A DNA stretch of 64,000 nt from Pedobacter sp. PACM 27299. GTDB lineage: Bacteria; Bacteroidota; Bacteroidia; Sphingobacteriales; Sphingobacteriaceae. The notes below the pieces were generated by a model. That model was not told where the DNA came from. It saw only the letters and a list, made by a program, of their open reading frames with translations, and ran no database searches. Location of the stretch: assembly GCF_001412655.1 (NCBI RefSeq), contig NZ_CP012996.1:3038001-3102000 (forward strand). The letters are read 5' to 3'. The translations under genes and the position numbers were made by a program. This document shows, piece after piece, positions 1 through 7,522 of this stretch; the first letter of the stretch is position 1; each line of letters begins with the position of its first letter.

Positions 1-2
1 TC

Positions 3-1736
3 TTATTATACTTCCTCAGTGTCGCTTGGTTTTGCTTACGTTCAGAACTATCAATTATCGCCGTTGCATATATAGGAACAACATCTTTAGGTTATTTATT
101 TATTCTCATGGGTGGCGGTCTTGTGTCCCGGCTTATTATAGATAAACTTAAAAAGGATATTTTTAATACAGAAAATGAAACATTTCCCCAGGAAGAGAGG
201 CTATTAGAAAATGAATATTCGATTAATCTACCAGCAAAATACAAATTGAAGGATAAGATACGTGATAGCTGGATCAATATTATTAATCCGTTTAGGGGAT
301 TATTAATTGCAGGAACCCCAGGATCTGGAAAAACTTATTTTGTGATACGTCACATTATTAACCAACATCTTAAAAAGGGGTTTTCGATGTTTATATACGA
401 TTTTAAATTTGATGACCTTTCAAAAATAGCATATAATGGTCTTTTAAAATACCAGGGCAATTATGAAATCAAGCCAAAATTTTATGTGATTAACTTTGAT
501 GATCTGAATCGTACCCACAGATGTAATCCGCTTGATCCGCAGAGTATGGACGACATCACTGATGCAACAGAGGCGAGCCGTACAATTATGATGGGGTTAA
601 ATAGGGATTGGATCAAAAAGCAAGGTGATTTTTTTGTAGAAAGCCCAATTAATTTTCTGACTGCCATCATCTGGTATTTGAGAAAATATCAAAATGGTAA
701 ATACTGTACATTACCTCATGTTATAGAGTTGATGCAGGCGGAGTATGATCCCTTATTTGCTGTGTTGCAGGAAGAAGAAGAAATAAAGGTACTTATCAAT
801 CCCTTTATTTCTGCATTACAGAATAAAGCAAAGGAACAATTGGAGGGGCAAATTGCATCTGCAAAAATTGGCCTTGCCAGACTTTCTTCTCCGCAATTAT
901 ATTATGTTTTAAGTGGAAATGACTTTACGCTTGATGTCAATAACCCAAAAGAACCAAAAATTATCTGTATGGGTAATAATCCTCAAAAATTGCAGATATA
1001 TGGTGCAGTTCTTTCACTTTATATTTCAAGGATGCTGAAGCTGGTTAACCGTAAAGGACAGAAAAAAGTAAGCTTAGTATTCGATGAGTTTGCGACTATC
1101 TATGTCGGTGGCTCGCCCGGAATTGAGGGTACGATTGCGACAGCAAGAAGTAATGAAGTGGCTACAACATTAGCTGTACAAGATTTTAGTCAACTTAAGA
1201 AAGATTATGGAGTAGATCAGGCAGATGTAATAGTTGGCTTAATTGGTAATGTCATAAGTAGCCAGGTCATAGGTGACACTGCTAAAAAAATGTCAGAGAC
1301 ATTCGGCAAAATCGTACAGGATAAAGAGAGTAAGAGTATTAGCAGTTCTGATATATCTATTACTAAATCCACTCAAATGGATTATGCAATTCCTGCCTCT
1401 AAGATTGCACGTCTGTCTTCTGGAGAATTTGTTGGTATTGTTTCTGACAATCCTGATTGTAAAATAAAATTAAAAGTATTTCATAGTGAAATTCAAAATG
1501 ATCATGTAGCTATGAAAAAAGATGAAGATAATTTTAAGCCAATTCCAATCATTGAGAAGGTAAGCTATGGAGATATTATTGAGAATTATACCCGGATTAA
1601 AAGGGATATTGATCAATTATTTGAATGTGAGCTTCAAAAAATTTTAGCTCGGAATCCTTTACCTGCTGAGGCTCCCATACCTACAACAGATAGTATCGAA
1701 TCAAAAGGACAAGCCCCGACTAGTGTGTCACGATAA
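3..1736 (+). CDS. Type IV coupling protein (VirD4/TraG family, MobC-like), 5' truncated by window edge
   Basis: This is the inner-membrane ATPase that would link the relaxosome to the conjugation channel. The reading frame is open to the left edge, and the codons before the ATG at 108 encode a hydrophobic stretch (...SIIAVAYIGTTSLGYLFIL) fitting the N-terminal membrane domain, so the true start lies outside the window. Counting from the ATG at 108, Walker A is GTPGSGKT (residues 69-76) and Walker B is LVFDEF (about 325-330). The C-terminus is polar and Pro-rich. No relaxase is visible; it is expected just upstream. Identification as a coupling protein is firm; the mobC name is family inference. 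Confidence 0.85.
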   Translation, partial: LLYFLSVAWFCLRSELSIIAVAYIGTTSLGYLFILMGGGLVSRLIIDKLKKDIFNTENETFPQEERLLENEYSINLPAKYKLKDKIRDSWINIINPFRGLLIAGTPGSGKTYFVIRHIINQHLKKGFSMFIYDFKFDDLSKIAYNGLLKYQGNYEIKPKFYVINFDDLNRTHRCNPLDPQSMDDITDATEASRTIMMGLNRDWIKKQGDFFVESPINFLTAIIWYLRKYQNGKYCTLPHVIELMQAEYDPLFAVLQEEEEIKVLINPFISALQNKAKEQLEGQIASAKIGLARLSSPQLYYVLSGNDFTLDVNNPKEPKIICMGNNPQKLQIYGAVLSLYISRMLKLVNRKGQKKVSLVFDEFATIYVGGSPGIEGTIATARSNEVATTLAVQDFSQLKKDYGVDQADVIVGLIGNVISSQVIGDTAKKMSETFGKIVQDKESKSISSSDISITKSTQMDYAIPASKIARLSSGEFVGIVSDNPDCKIKLKVFHSEIQNDHVAMKKDEDNFKPIPIIEKVSYGDIIENYTRIKRDIDQLFECELQKILARNPLPAEAPIPTTDSIESKGQAPTSVSR

Positions 1737-1813
1737 TCAAAAAGAATAATTGAATGTCATAGATTTGTTATGTCCACCTAGAATAGCTATTTTCATTAAT
1801 AAGAAATAACGTT

Positions 1814-2470
1814 ATGGCCAGAAAATATGGTGGCGCACTCAGGAATAAAGAAAGAACCAAACTTAAATTATTAGATGCAGTAGGACAAATCATAAGGAGT
1901 GAAGGTTATTCAGGACTTAAGCTTGTGAAAATCGAAGGTGTAGCCGGGGTTAATAGAAAATTAATCTATGATTACTTTGGGACGGTTAATAACCTAATTG
2001 AGACTTATGTTAGAACAAAAGACTATTGGGTGATGTTTGCCGCTGAAGCAGATAGACTAGTTCGTGAAAGAAGCGGTGATTTCGGAAAAAAAGATTCTCA
2101 AAACCAATTATTAGACTATCTCGATTACTTTAATGCGAATGTTGATATGCAACAGTTTGTACTGTGGCAGGTTAGTGAAAACAGTGCTGTAATTTCTGAG
2201 GTGTGTGAGGAGCGTGAAAAAATTGGTAGCAAACTATTTAATTTAGCGGACTACAATTTCAAAGATACAGACGTGGATTTACGGGCTACAGTAGCTTTAT
2301 TAATCGGAGGGATTTATTTCCTAATATTACATGCGAAGAAAGCGAACAGCCTTTTTTGCGAAATAGATGTTAATTCCCCGGAGGGAATGGCACGTATTAA
2401 GAATGTCATTTCAAGAGTCATTGATGATACGTATAACCACGCTGAAAAGCAGAAAAAACCAAAAGAATGA
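1814..2470 (+). CDS. TetR/AcrR-family transcriptional regulator
   Basis: A 217-residue protein with a TetR-type N-terminal helix-turn-helix in its first 60 residues (KLLDAVGQIIRSEGYSGLKL, then the recognition-helix region VNRKLIYDYFGTVNNLIETY). A helical ligand-binding and dimerisation domain follows, with a hydrophobic segment near residue 160 (VALLIGGIYFLILHA). It starts 77 bp after the coupling protein and ends 12 bp from the end of the convergent lipoprotein gene. The ligand and targets are unknown. It probably represses its own promoter or neighbouring cargo. Confidence 0.85.
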   Translation: MARKYGGALRNKERTKLKLLDAVGQIIRSEGYSGLKLVKIEGVAGVNRKLIYDYFGTVNNLIETYVRTKDYWVMFAAEADRLVRERSGDFGKKDSQNQLLDYLDYFNANVDMQQFVLWQVSENSAVISEVCEEREKIGSKLFNLADYNFKDTDVDLRATVALLIGGIYFLILHAKKANSLFCEIDVNSPEGMARIKNVISRVIDDTYNHAEKQKKPKE

Positions 2471-2482
2471 ATATAGAATACC

Positions 2483-3019
2483 TTACATAAATTCCGAACT
2501 TGGTTTATTTTCAATTCTCCATCCATCATCAAATAATGAAAAATATGCCTTAATAGTATCTGTTTGACTAAACTTTCCTGGAATTAATTCAACGAATGGT
2601 GTTATGTTTTTATACTTTATAGTATATTCAGCAACGGCACTTTTGTTTTCATTTAACATTTTAACACCTGTTACCTCTCCTAAAACTATATCTGAAATTT
2701 TAACTTTTTGAACCTGGTGTTCCACGTCACTTTTTTGGGTTTCGAGAAAAAAAGGCTTAGCTTTTGCAGTAAATTCGATATAAGGTCTATCATCAAGAAA
2801 AGTTCGTTTACGGTTAAAGGTTATGTAACCTAGCTTTTCTAAGTTAGTCTTGCTTGCCTTTTCCGCATGTTCGGGGTCACCTGCAAAAATATCTTTATCA
2901 TATACCTGAGGGTATTTCTTACTTTGAACTATTAATTCAAAAGCCTTATCTCTACTTAACTCTTTTGAAGAGCAACCTACAAATACAATACAGACTACGA
3001 TTAGCAAAAGATTTTTCAT
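2483..3019 (-). CDS. Putative lipoprotein of unknown function
   Basis: A 178-residue protein with a lipoprotein signal: charged start MKNLL, hydrophobic core and lipobox FVGC at residue 16. The mature part is hydrophilic with predicted beta-strands and no motif I recognise. It converges on the TetR gene (12 bp apart) and is divergent from the metzincin-like gene across a 253-bp gap in which I see no clear promoter or hairpin. Inferred location: lipid-anchored in the cell envelope. Confidence 0.6.
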   Translation of the reverse strand: MKNLLLIVVCIVFVGCSSKELSRDKAFELIVQSKKYPQVYDKDIFAGDPEHAEKASKTNLEKLGYITFNRKRTFLDDRPYIEFTAKAKPFFLETQKSDVEHQVQKVKISDIVLGEVTGVKMLNENKSAVAEYTIKYKNITPFVELIPGKFSQTDTIKAYFSLFDDGWRIENKPSSEFM

Positions 3020-3272
3020 AAATGGAAAATTAGAAATTATTAATATCTACACGAATTGCAGATCCATATAGTTATATCATTGTGGGATCTAGATGTTGTT
3101 CGATTAACAGCAAAGGTACCTTACGTTAAATTTAGTAAAATTCATTCAAACCTTGTATATAAATTCCATCTGATTGAAAATGAATTTTTTACAAGGGTAA
3201 TATTAGTGTACCTTCAAGATATTAATTTTTGAAAATAGGCATCGGGGAATAATTATTGTTACTAAACTTCTT

Positions 3273-4055
3273 ATGAAATTAACAGAACTCTCATCTATCA
3301 TTTCTTTTGCCCAACAAAAAAAACTATCTGGTGGGATTACTTGTAATCACCTTAAAATCCAAGATAATGGGAGCCGGATGCTAACTGTGTCAGGTGATGT
3401 AACTATAACCCTGAAAGTCTTTGATTTAACCACCAAAGGTGCCAATCAGTTGCACCGTTTAATGAATTCGACTAGATCAATCATTTCTGAAAAATTAAAC
3501 GGTGGTAGTGGACTGACCGGGAGCGTATTTCTGCATAAATTTGATCCTAATAAGAAGAAGTTTACTAACGATAGTGATATATATACAGTAGCATACAATC
3601 TTAACTACATAGTAAAGTTGGAACAGATAACTATGCTAAGTCAATTATCTGGAAATGATTTTGTATTAGCTGTTGTAGATGCTATATCATATAAAACGGA
3701 TGGTGCCGTGAGTGGTGGACTAACAGTTTTTGGAGGCGGCCCATCATCCATTTCTTACGATACCTGGAGAAGGTATCCTTATCTTGGAGCACATGAATTT
3801 TTTCATGCGTTGAAGTTAAGTGACCTTAAAGGTAAAACAGCAACCAAAAACCTAATGTATGAGTATGCTGGAACAGGCCATATGGAGGTGACAAATGACC
3901 AAAGGCTTATAATGAATAGATACATAATCAGAAATTTAGATGAAATGTATTCATCACCATATTCAAACCCTAATTTAAATACAGTAGCGAATCTCCGCAT
4001 TTTCTTAAACAAGATTAAAAATGGTATTAAATATAATAAAAGTAAGTTTAGGTAG
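3273..4055 (+). CDS. Metzincin-like zinc metallopeptidase domain protein
   Basis: A 260-residue protein with no signal peptide. Its centre carries a zinc-protease signature, HEFFHALKLSD (residues 174-184): an HExxH helix with an Asp at the position of the third metzincin ligand, as in snapalysin-type HExxHxxGxxD, but with Lys where Gly is usual. NLMYEY about 10 residues on could be the Met-turn. The N-terminal 120 residues are beta-rich with no motif I recognise. The 3' end overlaps the next gene by 35 bp, suggesting co-expression. The substrate is unknown. It could be a protease, a secreted toxin domain or an inactive relative. Confidence 0.55.
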   Translation: MKLTELSSIISFAQQKKLSGGITCNHLKIQDNGSRMLTVSGDVTITLKVFDLTTKGANQLHRLMNSTRSIISEKLNGGSGLTGSVFLHKFDPNKKKFTNDSDIYTVAYNLNYIVKLEQITMLSQLSGNDFVLAVVDAISYKTDGAVSGGLTVFGGGPSSISYDTWRRYPYLGAHEFFHALKLSDLKGKTATKNLMYEYAGTGHMEVTNDQRLIMNRYIIRNLDEMYSSPYSNPNLNTVANLRIFLNKIKNGIKYNKSKFR

Positions 4056-4470
4056 TTTCCTTGCGTTAATATTCTTTTCATGTACAAATGGAGGACATGA
4101 GCAAACAGTTGCAAACAACATATCTAAAGTAGCTCAGGATACCTGTCAATTGGATCTTGGAAAAGCACAAAGTATTGAATTGCATGTTGGATGTATTAAT
4201 TGCCACACTTATGACGAGAAGAGGCAATTTGCCCAAGTGCCCACTTTTAAGGAAATTTCTAATATTGACAGTTTAAAACTGAGTAACTTCATTTTTAAAA
4301 CTAGACATAATGGTTATTTTTTGAAAGACACAATTTTACTAAACCACAATAATAAGGCGCTAGATACATTAGACGAATGTGAGAAGAGGAATTTAATATA
4401 CTTTATAAAGAGTAATAACAGACATATACCACAGGTTTTGAAAGTGCCGGAAAGCGGAGAAGATAGGTAA
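4021..4470 (+). CDS. Lipoprotein with a CxxCH heme-binding motif (cytochrome c-like)
   Basis: A 149-residue protein with a lipoprotein signal (lipobox FFSC, Cys21) and one CINCH motif (residues 58-62), the canonical covalent heme c attachment site. A Met or His distal ligand is not obvious, and the domain is short for a cytochrome c. The start overlaps the end of the metzincin-like gene by 35 bp in another frame. The cell-surface location is inferred from the lipobox. The CxxCH could be coincidental, but its spacing after the signal peptide and the sequence around it resemble small monoheme cytochromes. Confidence 0.5.
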   Translation: MVLNIIKVSLGSFLALIFFSCTNGGHEQTVANNISKVAQDTCQLDLGKAQSIELHVGCINCHTYDEKRQFAQVPTFKEISNIDSLKLSNFIFKTRHNGYFLKDTILLNHNNKALDTLDECEKRNLIYFIKSNNRHIPQVLKVPESGEDR

Positions 4471-4674
4471 ATGCTAAGAAATTAAACTCTTTTAAACTAC
4501 AAAATTAAGAATCTGGACAATTTAAATTGATACTCAAAAGTGACCTAATCTTTGTTGTTAAGTGTGTTATTGGGCACATTATTCAGATTTTGAAATTTCC
4601 AGGAATGATTCAATAAATTAGTGATCCAATGCAAAGCATTTTTAACCATGCAGGGTTAATTATGTTATTTTATA

Positions 4675-5205
4675 TTATCTATTTCTTTCTTCAATTTTCA
4701 GCTTCTCTTGCATTTTGCTGCTATTGAGTTGAAGTCCAGAGAAGAGCCTTTCAAAATAAGATCCAACCTTGGCTTCAGTCGCCAGCTCAATCAAGTATAG
4801 TTCATGTGCTAAGATAACTGCTGATTCTTTTTTAATAAGGTCTTTTAATCTCGGTAATTTGATTCCAGTTTTAAAGGAGATAGAATTTAAACTGTTTACC
4901 TCATTATGTACTGATATTAACAACGATCCTAACTTAGTGAATTTTTCTTTTGATTTTTGTTGACTGGTGCGGTTACTAACTAGATTTAAATTAGGGTAAA
5001 TGATTTCAACTATCTTACCAATTGGCTCTTCAGAAACCAAAGAAATTAAATATAACTTGTTGGCGGGAATCGAACTTATTTTACCGCTTCTTAAGCGACT
5101 AAGGTCTGAAGTTGGAATACTCGTTTTAGCATAAATTTCGATATTACCGATCTTTCTATTAGTTAAATAGATGCCTAACGAATTTTCTGGTGCTTTCTCT
5201 TTCAA
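4675..5205 (-). CDS. Protein with two degenerate helix-turn-helix repeats
   Basis: A 176-residue cytosolic protein that appears to be an internal duplication. The first copy (about residues 15-77) contains SDLSRLRSGK...IPANKLYLISLVSEE; the second (about 108-163) contains PRLKDLIKKE...ILAHELYLIELATEA. Both follow the pattern RL-x2-L...I-x-A-x2-LYLI-x-L-x2-E. The first half resembles a Cro/CI-type DNA-binding helix pair. The start is TTG, supported by a purine-rich GGAAGGAA just upstream; no ATG lies near. Function is unknown; a DNA-binding regulator is the simplest reading. Confidence 0.55.
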   Translation of the reverse strand: MKEKAPENSLGIYLTNRKIGNIEIYAKTSIPTSDLSRLRSGKISSIPANKLYLISLVSEEPIGKIVEIIYPNLNLVSNRTSQQKSKEKFTKLGSLLISVHNEVNSLNSISFKTGIKLPRLKDLIKKESAVILAHELYLIELATEAKVGSYFERLFSGLQLNSSKMQEKLKIEERNR

Positions 5206-5411
5206 TTTCCTTCCAACTTTCTTTAAAAGTAGGCATGCATGGTTGAAACAGCAATTATTCGTGTGTTACTTGCGTTTATTCAAAAATATTTTGAATATGT
5301 CAATACTTTTTATATCTTTGGTTATGAGTAATTTAAACTAAACCATTATATATATAAAGCTTCTTTCTATAAAAGGAAGGCATTTTTTTTAAGAGTCTCG
5401 TCGCAAAAAGT

Positions 5412-5527
5412 TTGACAGCCAAGAACGCGAGGTAGTAAGATAAAATGCCCATATCACCTTAAAGTGCATATATTTGCCTTTAAGATAGGTATGGGCCTTG
5501 CTATAAATCCACGTTCTTGGCTGTCAA
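5412..5527. repeat. 116-bp nested inverted repeat (large hairpin or MITE-like)
   Basis: The ends are a perfect 16-bp inverted repeat, ttgacagccaagaacg (5412-5427) and its complement (5512-5527). Inside are two more stems: gcccata/tatgggc (5447-5453/5490-5496) and cttaaag/ctttaag (5458-5464/5478-5484). No target-site duplication is visible at the outer edges, so a folded RNA or regulatory cruciform is as likely as a small transposable element. Confidence 0.6.
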
Positions 5528-5575
5528 CTAAGATGCGGTGGTATGTAAGGCCCTGCCTATTTTATCACCATCGAG

Positions 5576-5593
5576 GCTCGTAGACTTACGAGC
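5576..5593. other. Short perfect hairpin
   Basis: Seven-base arms gctcgta/tacgagc are separated by the loop gact. The hairpin lies just before a possible ATG at 5595. It may be a leader structure or part of the same structured region as the 5412-5527 repeat. The wider stretch 5206-5852 holds this hairpin, the nested repeat, a doubtful small reading frame and a terminator; I see no other gene in it. Confidence 0.4.
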
Positions 5594-5594
5594 T

Positions 5595-5738
5595 ATGAGA
5601 AAACATAAATTATTACAATCTAAGTGTTCTGATATTCATCCGATAATGGTGGATGGTAATGATATGATTTTGACAACAGTCATTGGTATCACTCCATCCA
5701 GTAAAATGTTTCCTCTTAAACCTAAGAATCCCATTTAA
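5595..5738 (+). CDS. Possible 47-residue peptide, doubtful
   Basis: The frame opens with ATG just after a perfect hairpin and closes 12 bp before a terminator-like hairpin, so it could be a tiny gene with its own leader and terminator. The composition (MRKHKL..., several Met and Pro) shows no domain. A longer version could begin at 5538 but would run through the hairpin. Nothing but position supports it. Confidence 0.2.
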   Translation: MRKHKLLQSKCSDIHPIMVDGNDMILTTVIGITPSSKMFPLKPKNPI

Positions 5739-5750
5739 TTTTCCAGTATA

Positions 5751-5815
5751 ACAAAGCAGGCGGTTTCGTTTTTCATAGTAACGAGAGCCCGCCTTGCTTT
5801 GTCTTTTCTTTTTTA
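5751..5815 (+). terminator. Rho-independent terminator-like hairpin
   Basis: Arms acaaagcaggcgg (5751-5763) and ccgccttgctttgt (5789-5802) pair with one bulge, an inner cgtt/aacg stem is present, and a T-rich run follows to 5815. The acaaagc/gctttgt base recurs in the hairpin at 6163-6216, so the small gene at 5853-6152 is bracketed by related hairpins. Confidence 0.6.
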
Positions 5816-5852
5816 AATCACTTTTTGGAAACTATCGAATAAAAGAATTAAG

Positions 5853-6152
5853 ATGGAAGATTATAATAAAATTTTGAACTATCAACCTCATAACATACCG
5901 GAACAATTTGTTATTGATCCAGATTCTGGGATTAATATATTTTTTAGTTTTCATCCTATACCGGAGACTAGAGAGAAAATCAAATTGTTATTTCGAGCAT
6001 GGTTACGATTATTAAATGTCTATGCAGAGCCCTCTGATATTTCTGCCATGTTACTATTCCAAGAGCAACTAATTGAGTTCGTAGAAGTTTCCTATATAAA
6101 AGGTGTGAAAGAGGGCTATTTGCCCAAACCAGTAAACCAACCAATAGATTAA
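5853..6152 (+). CDS. Small hypothetical protein
   Basis: A 99-residue soluble acidic protein with a Pro-rich N-terminus and two probable amphipathic helices (ETREKIKLLFRAWLRLLNVY and QEQLIEFVEVSYIKGVKEGY). There is no signal peptide and no domain I recognise. It sits between two related hairpins (5751-5815 and 6163-6216) and upstream of two sigma-like genes. Confidence 0.55.
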   Translation: MEDYNKILNYQPHNIPEQFVIDPDSGINIFFSFHPIPETREKIKLLFRAWLRLLNVYAEPSDISAMLLFQEQLIEFVEVSYIKGVKEGYLPKPVNQPID

Positions 6153-6162
6153 TATATGTTAT

Positions 6163-6216
6163 ACAAAGCGGGCGACCTACTGAACAGACGGTTCTGGTAG
6201 CGTCGTCCAGCTTTGT
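6163..6216. repeat. Long hairpin sharing its base with the 5751 hairpin
   Basis: acaaagcgggcgac (6163-6176) pairs with gtcgtccagctttgt (6202-6216) with one bulge, followed inward by cctac/ggtag and gaac/gttc stems. It shares the acaaagc...gctttgt base with the hairpin at 5751-5802. A weak T-run follows (tttct). It could terminate transcription of the 99-residue gene or be a leader of the sigma-like genes. Confidence 0.5.
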
Positions 6217-6245
6217 TTCTGTTAACCGAATTTAATTGCCTGAAA

Positions 6246-6608
6246 ATGACTATGTATAATTCCCTGTCAGATGATGAACTTTTGACCTTAATTAAAGAAA
6301 GTGATAACATGGCTTTTGACGAATCGATAAATAGGTACCATAGGATTTTGTACAAAACTTCTAAAAGGATGCTTATCCATGATAAAGAGCAAGTAGATGA
6401 ACCTATTTGTTATGCCTACAATGAATTATGGTTAACAAGGTATACTATAAGTTCTGAAACTGATTTATTTCAATATCTCAAATCGATGTTTACAAAAAAA
6501 GCAATTAAGATACTGATGGGAAGTAAACATGTAGATCGCTACTTGGAAATCTTGAGTGATTTTTTAGATACGATGACTGATAATTCTACTTCACATGCTT
6601 CATTATGA
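6246..6608 (+). CDS. Degenerate ECF sigma factor-like protein, lacks region 4
   Basis: A 120-residue protein whose first 70 residues resemble sigma-70 region 2 of ECF factors (LSDDELLTLIKESDNMAFDE, then NRYHRILYKTSKRML, then NELWL). The usual acidic/Gln core-binding motif is replaced by VDEPICYAY. The protein ends without a recognisable region 4 helix-turn-helix and is much shorter than the usual 170-190 residues. I start it at the ATG at 6246; an upstream TTG lies inside the preceding hairpin. Its stop overlaps the next start as ATGA. It may be a modulator of the second factor or a decaying gene. Confidence 0.5.
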   Translation: MTMYNSLSDDELLTLIKESDNMAFDESINRYHRILYKTSKRMLIHDKEQVDEPICYAYNELWLTRYTISSETDLFQYLKSMFTKKAIKILMGSKHVDRYLEILSDFLDTMTDNSTSHASL

Positions 6609-7099
6609 AAAAGCCAAATACATCTTTAACTGAAAAAGTTTTGCTCGAAGCTCTATTATCTAAAAATGACATTGCTTTCGAAATATTGTACAATAACTAT
6701 GCGCATTATTTATTTGGAATAATATCCATGATTTTAATTGACGAGGAAACAAAAATTAATGTGCTCCAAAAAGTAATAATTAAAATATGGTTTTCAATAG
6801 ATCAATACAACCCTGATAGAAGTAAGTTATTTATTTGGATGATTAATCTTGCACATAAATGTGCGATCGAGGAATTAAAATTTAGAAATCGAATTTCTAA
6901 CTATTTAGAACCCACTAGAGCAGGATTTTTGAAAGCTCTTAAACCAGATGAATTTAGCGTTTTTAAAAGTATCTATTTAGAAGGTAATAAAGTAGAAGAG
7001 ACTGCGGTAAAAATGTTCCTTCATTCCGATGAAGTTAAAAAAGTTCTTAGAAGGGCAATTGCTATTTTATGTCTCAATCCTAAGATTTCACAGAATTAA
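6605..7099 (+). CDS. ECF-type RNA polymerase sigma factor-like protein
   Basis: A 164-residue protein with region 2-like sequence (NDIAFEILYNNYAHYLFGII, then VLQKVIIKIWFSIDQY) and a compact region 4-like C-terminus (FKSIYLEGNKVEETAVKMFL, then EVKKVLRRAIAIL). The start overlaps the previous stop by 4 bp, so the two are translationally coupled. No FecR-type anti-sigma gene follows. A susC gene begins 424 bp downstream and could be a target, which is inference from position. It diverges from standard ECF factors at many conserved positions. Confidence 0.6.
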   Translation: MKKPNTSLTEKVLLEALLSKNDIAFEILYNNYAHYLFGIISMILIDEETKINVLQKVIIKIWFSIDQYNPDRSKLFIWMINLAHKCAIEELKFRNRISNYLEPTRAGFLKALKPDEFSVFKSIYLEGNKVEETAVKMFLHSDEVKKVLRRAIAILCLNPKISQN

Positions 7100-7203
7100 C
7101 AAACCACCACAAACTAAACGAAATGATGAAGATTAAAAATCAACCACCTTGAACAATTACAAACAATAACCATCCTTAAATTTAAGGTCACACTTTAACC
7201 ATG

Positions 7204-7303
7204 CACCGTCCCTGCCAAGAATGTGAATGCACGGAAAGAGTGAAGACCATGCCCTGACATGGGTGTGGTGCTTCCTCGCTAATTCAACCCGGCAGGGACG
7301 GTG
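7204..7303 (+). ncRNA. Candidate structured RNA upstream of susC
   Basis: The 423-bp gap before susC contains a 13-bp perfect stem, caccgtccctgcc (7204-7216) with ggcagggacggtg (7291-7303). Enclosed is a 9-pair stem accatgccc/gggtgtggt (7246-7254/7261-7269) that closes fully only if G-U pairs are allowed, which points to RNA. ctcgc (7275-7279) could pair with gcgag (7304-7308) as an extension. It is more GC-rich than its surroundings. It may be a leader or riboswitch-like element of the susCD operon or a separate RNA. The strand is assumed from susC. Confidence 0.45.
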
Positions 7304-7522
7304 GCGAGATTGGAGCCCATGCCCAATTCAGGGTATTCCCAATTCCGTTACATAATAATTTTGAAAATTAATTATTAACGGCAATGCTAAAGATCAGATT
7401 CCTCTACAGGAAAAAATACCGGTTTCAACATATACTATTTGAAACCATCGTTAAACCACCAGTTTAGTGGTAAAATAGCTTAAATGCTTTTTAAAACTTT
7501 CTTAATCAACTAAACTATAAAC

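Noticed and set aside
3803..4114. 103-residue minus-strand frame opposite the metzincin-like gene
   Set aside because: Covers the conserved HExxH-bearing coding region and shows no domain; a shadow frame.
5538..5738. 66-residue version of the small frame
   Set aside because: The longer version runs through a perfect hairpin and has no ribosome site; only a shorter frame from 5595 is kept, at low confidence.
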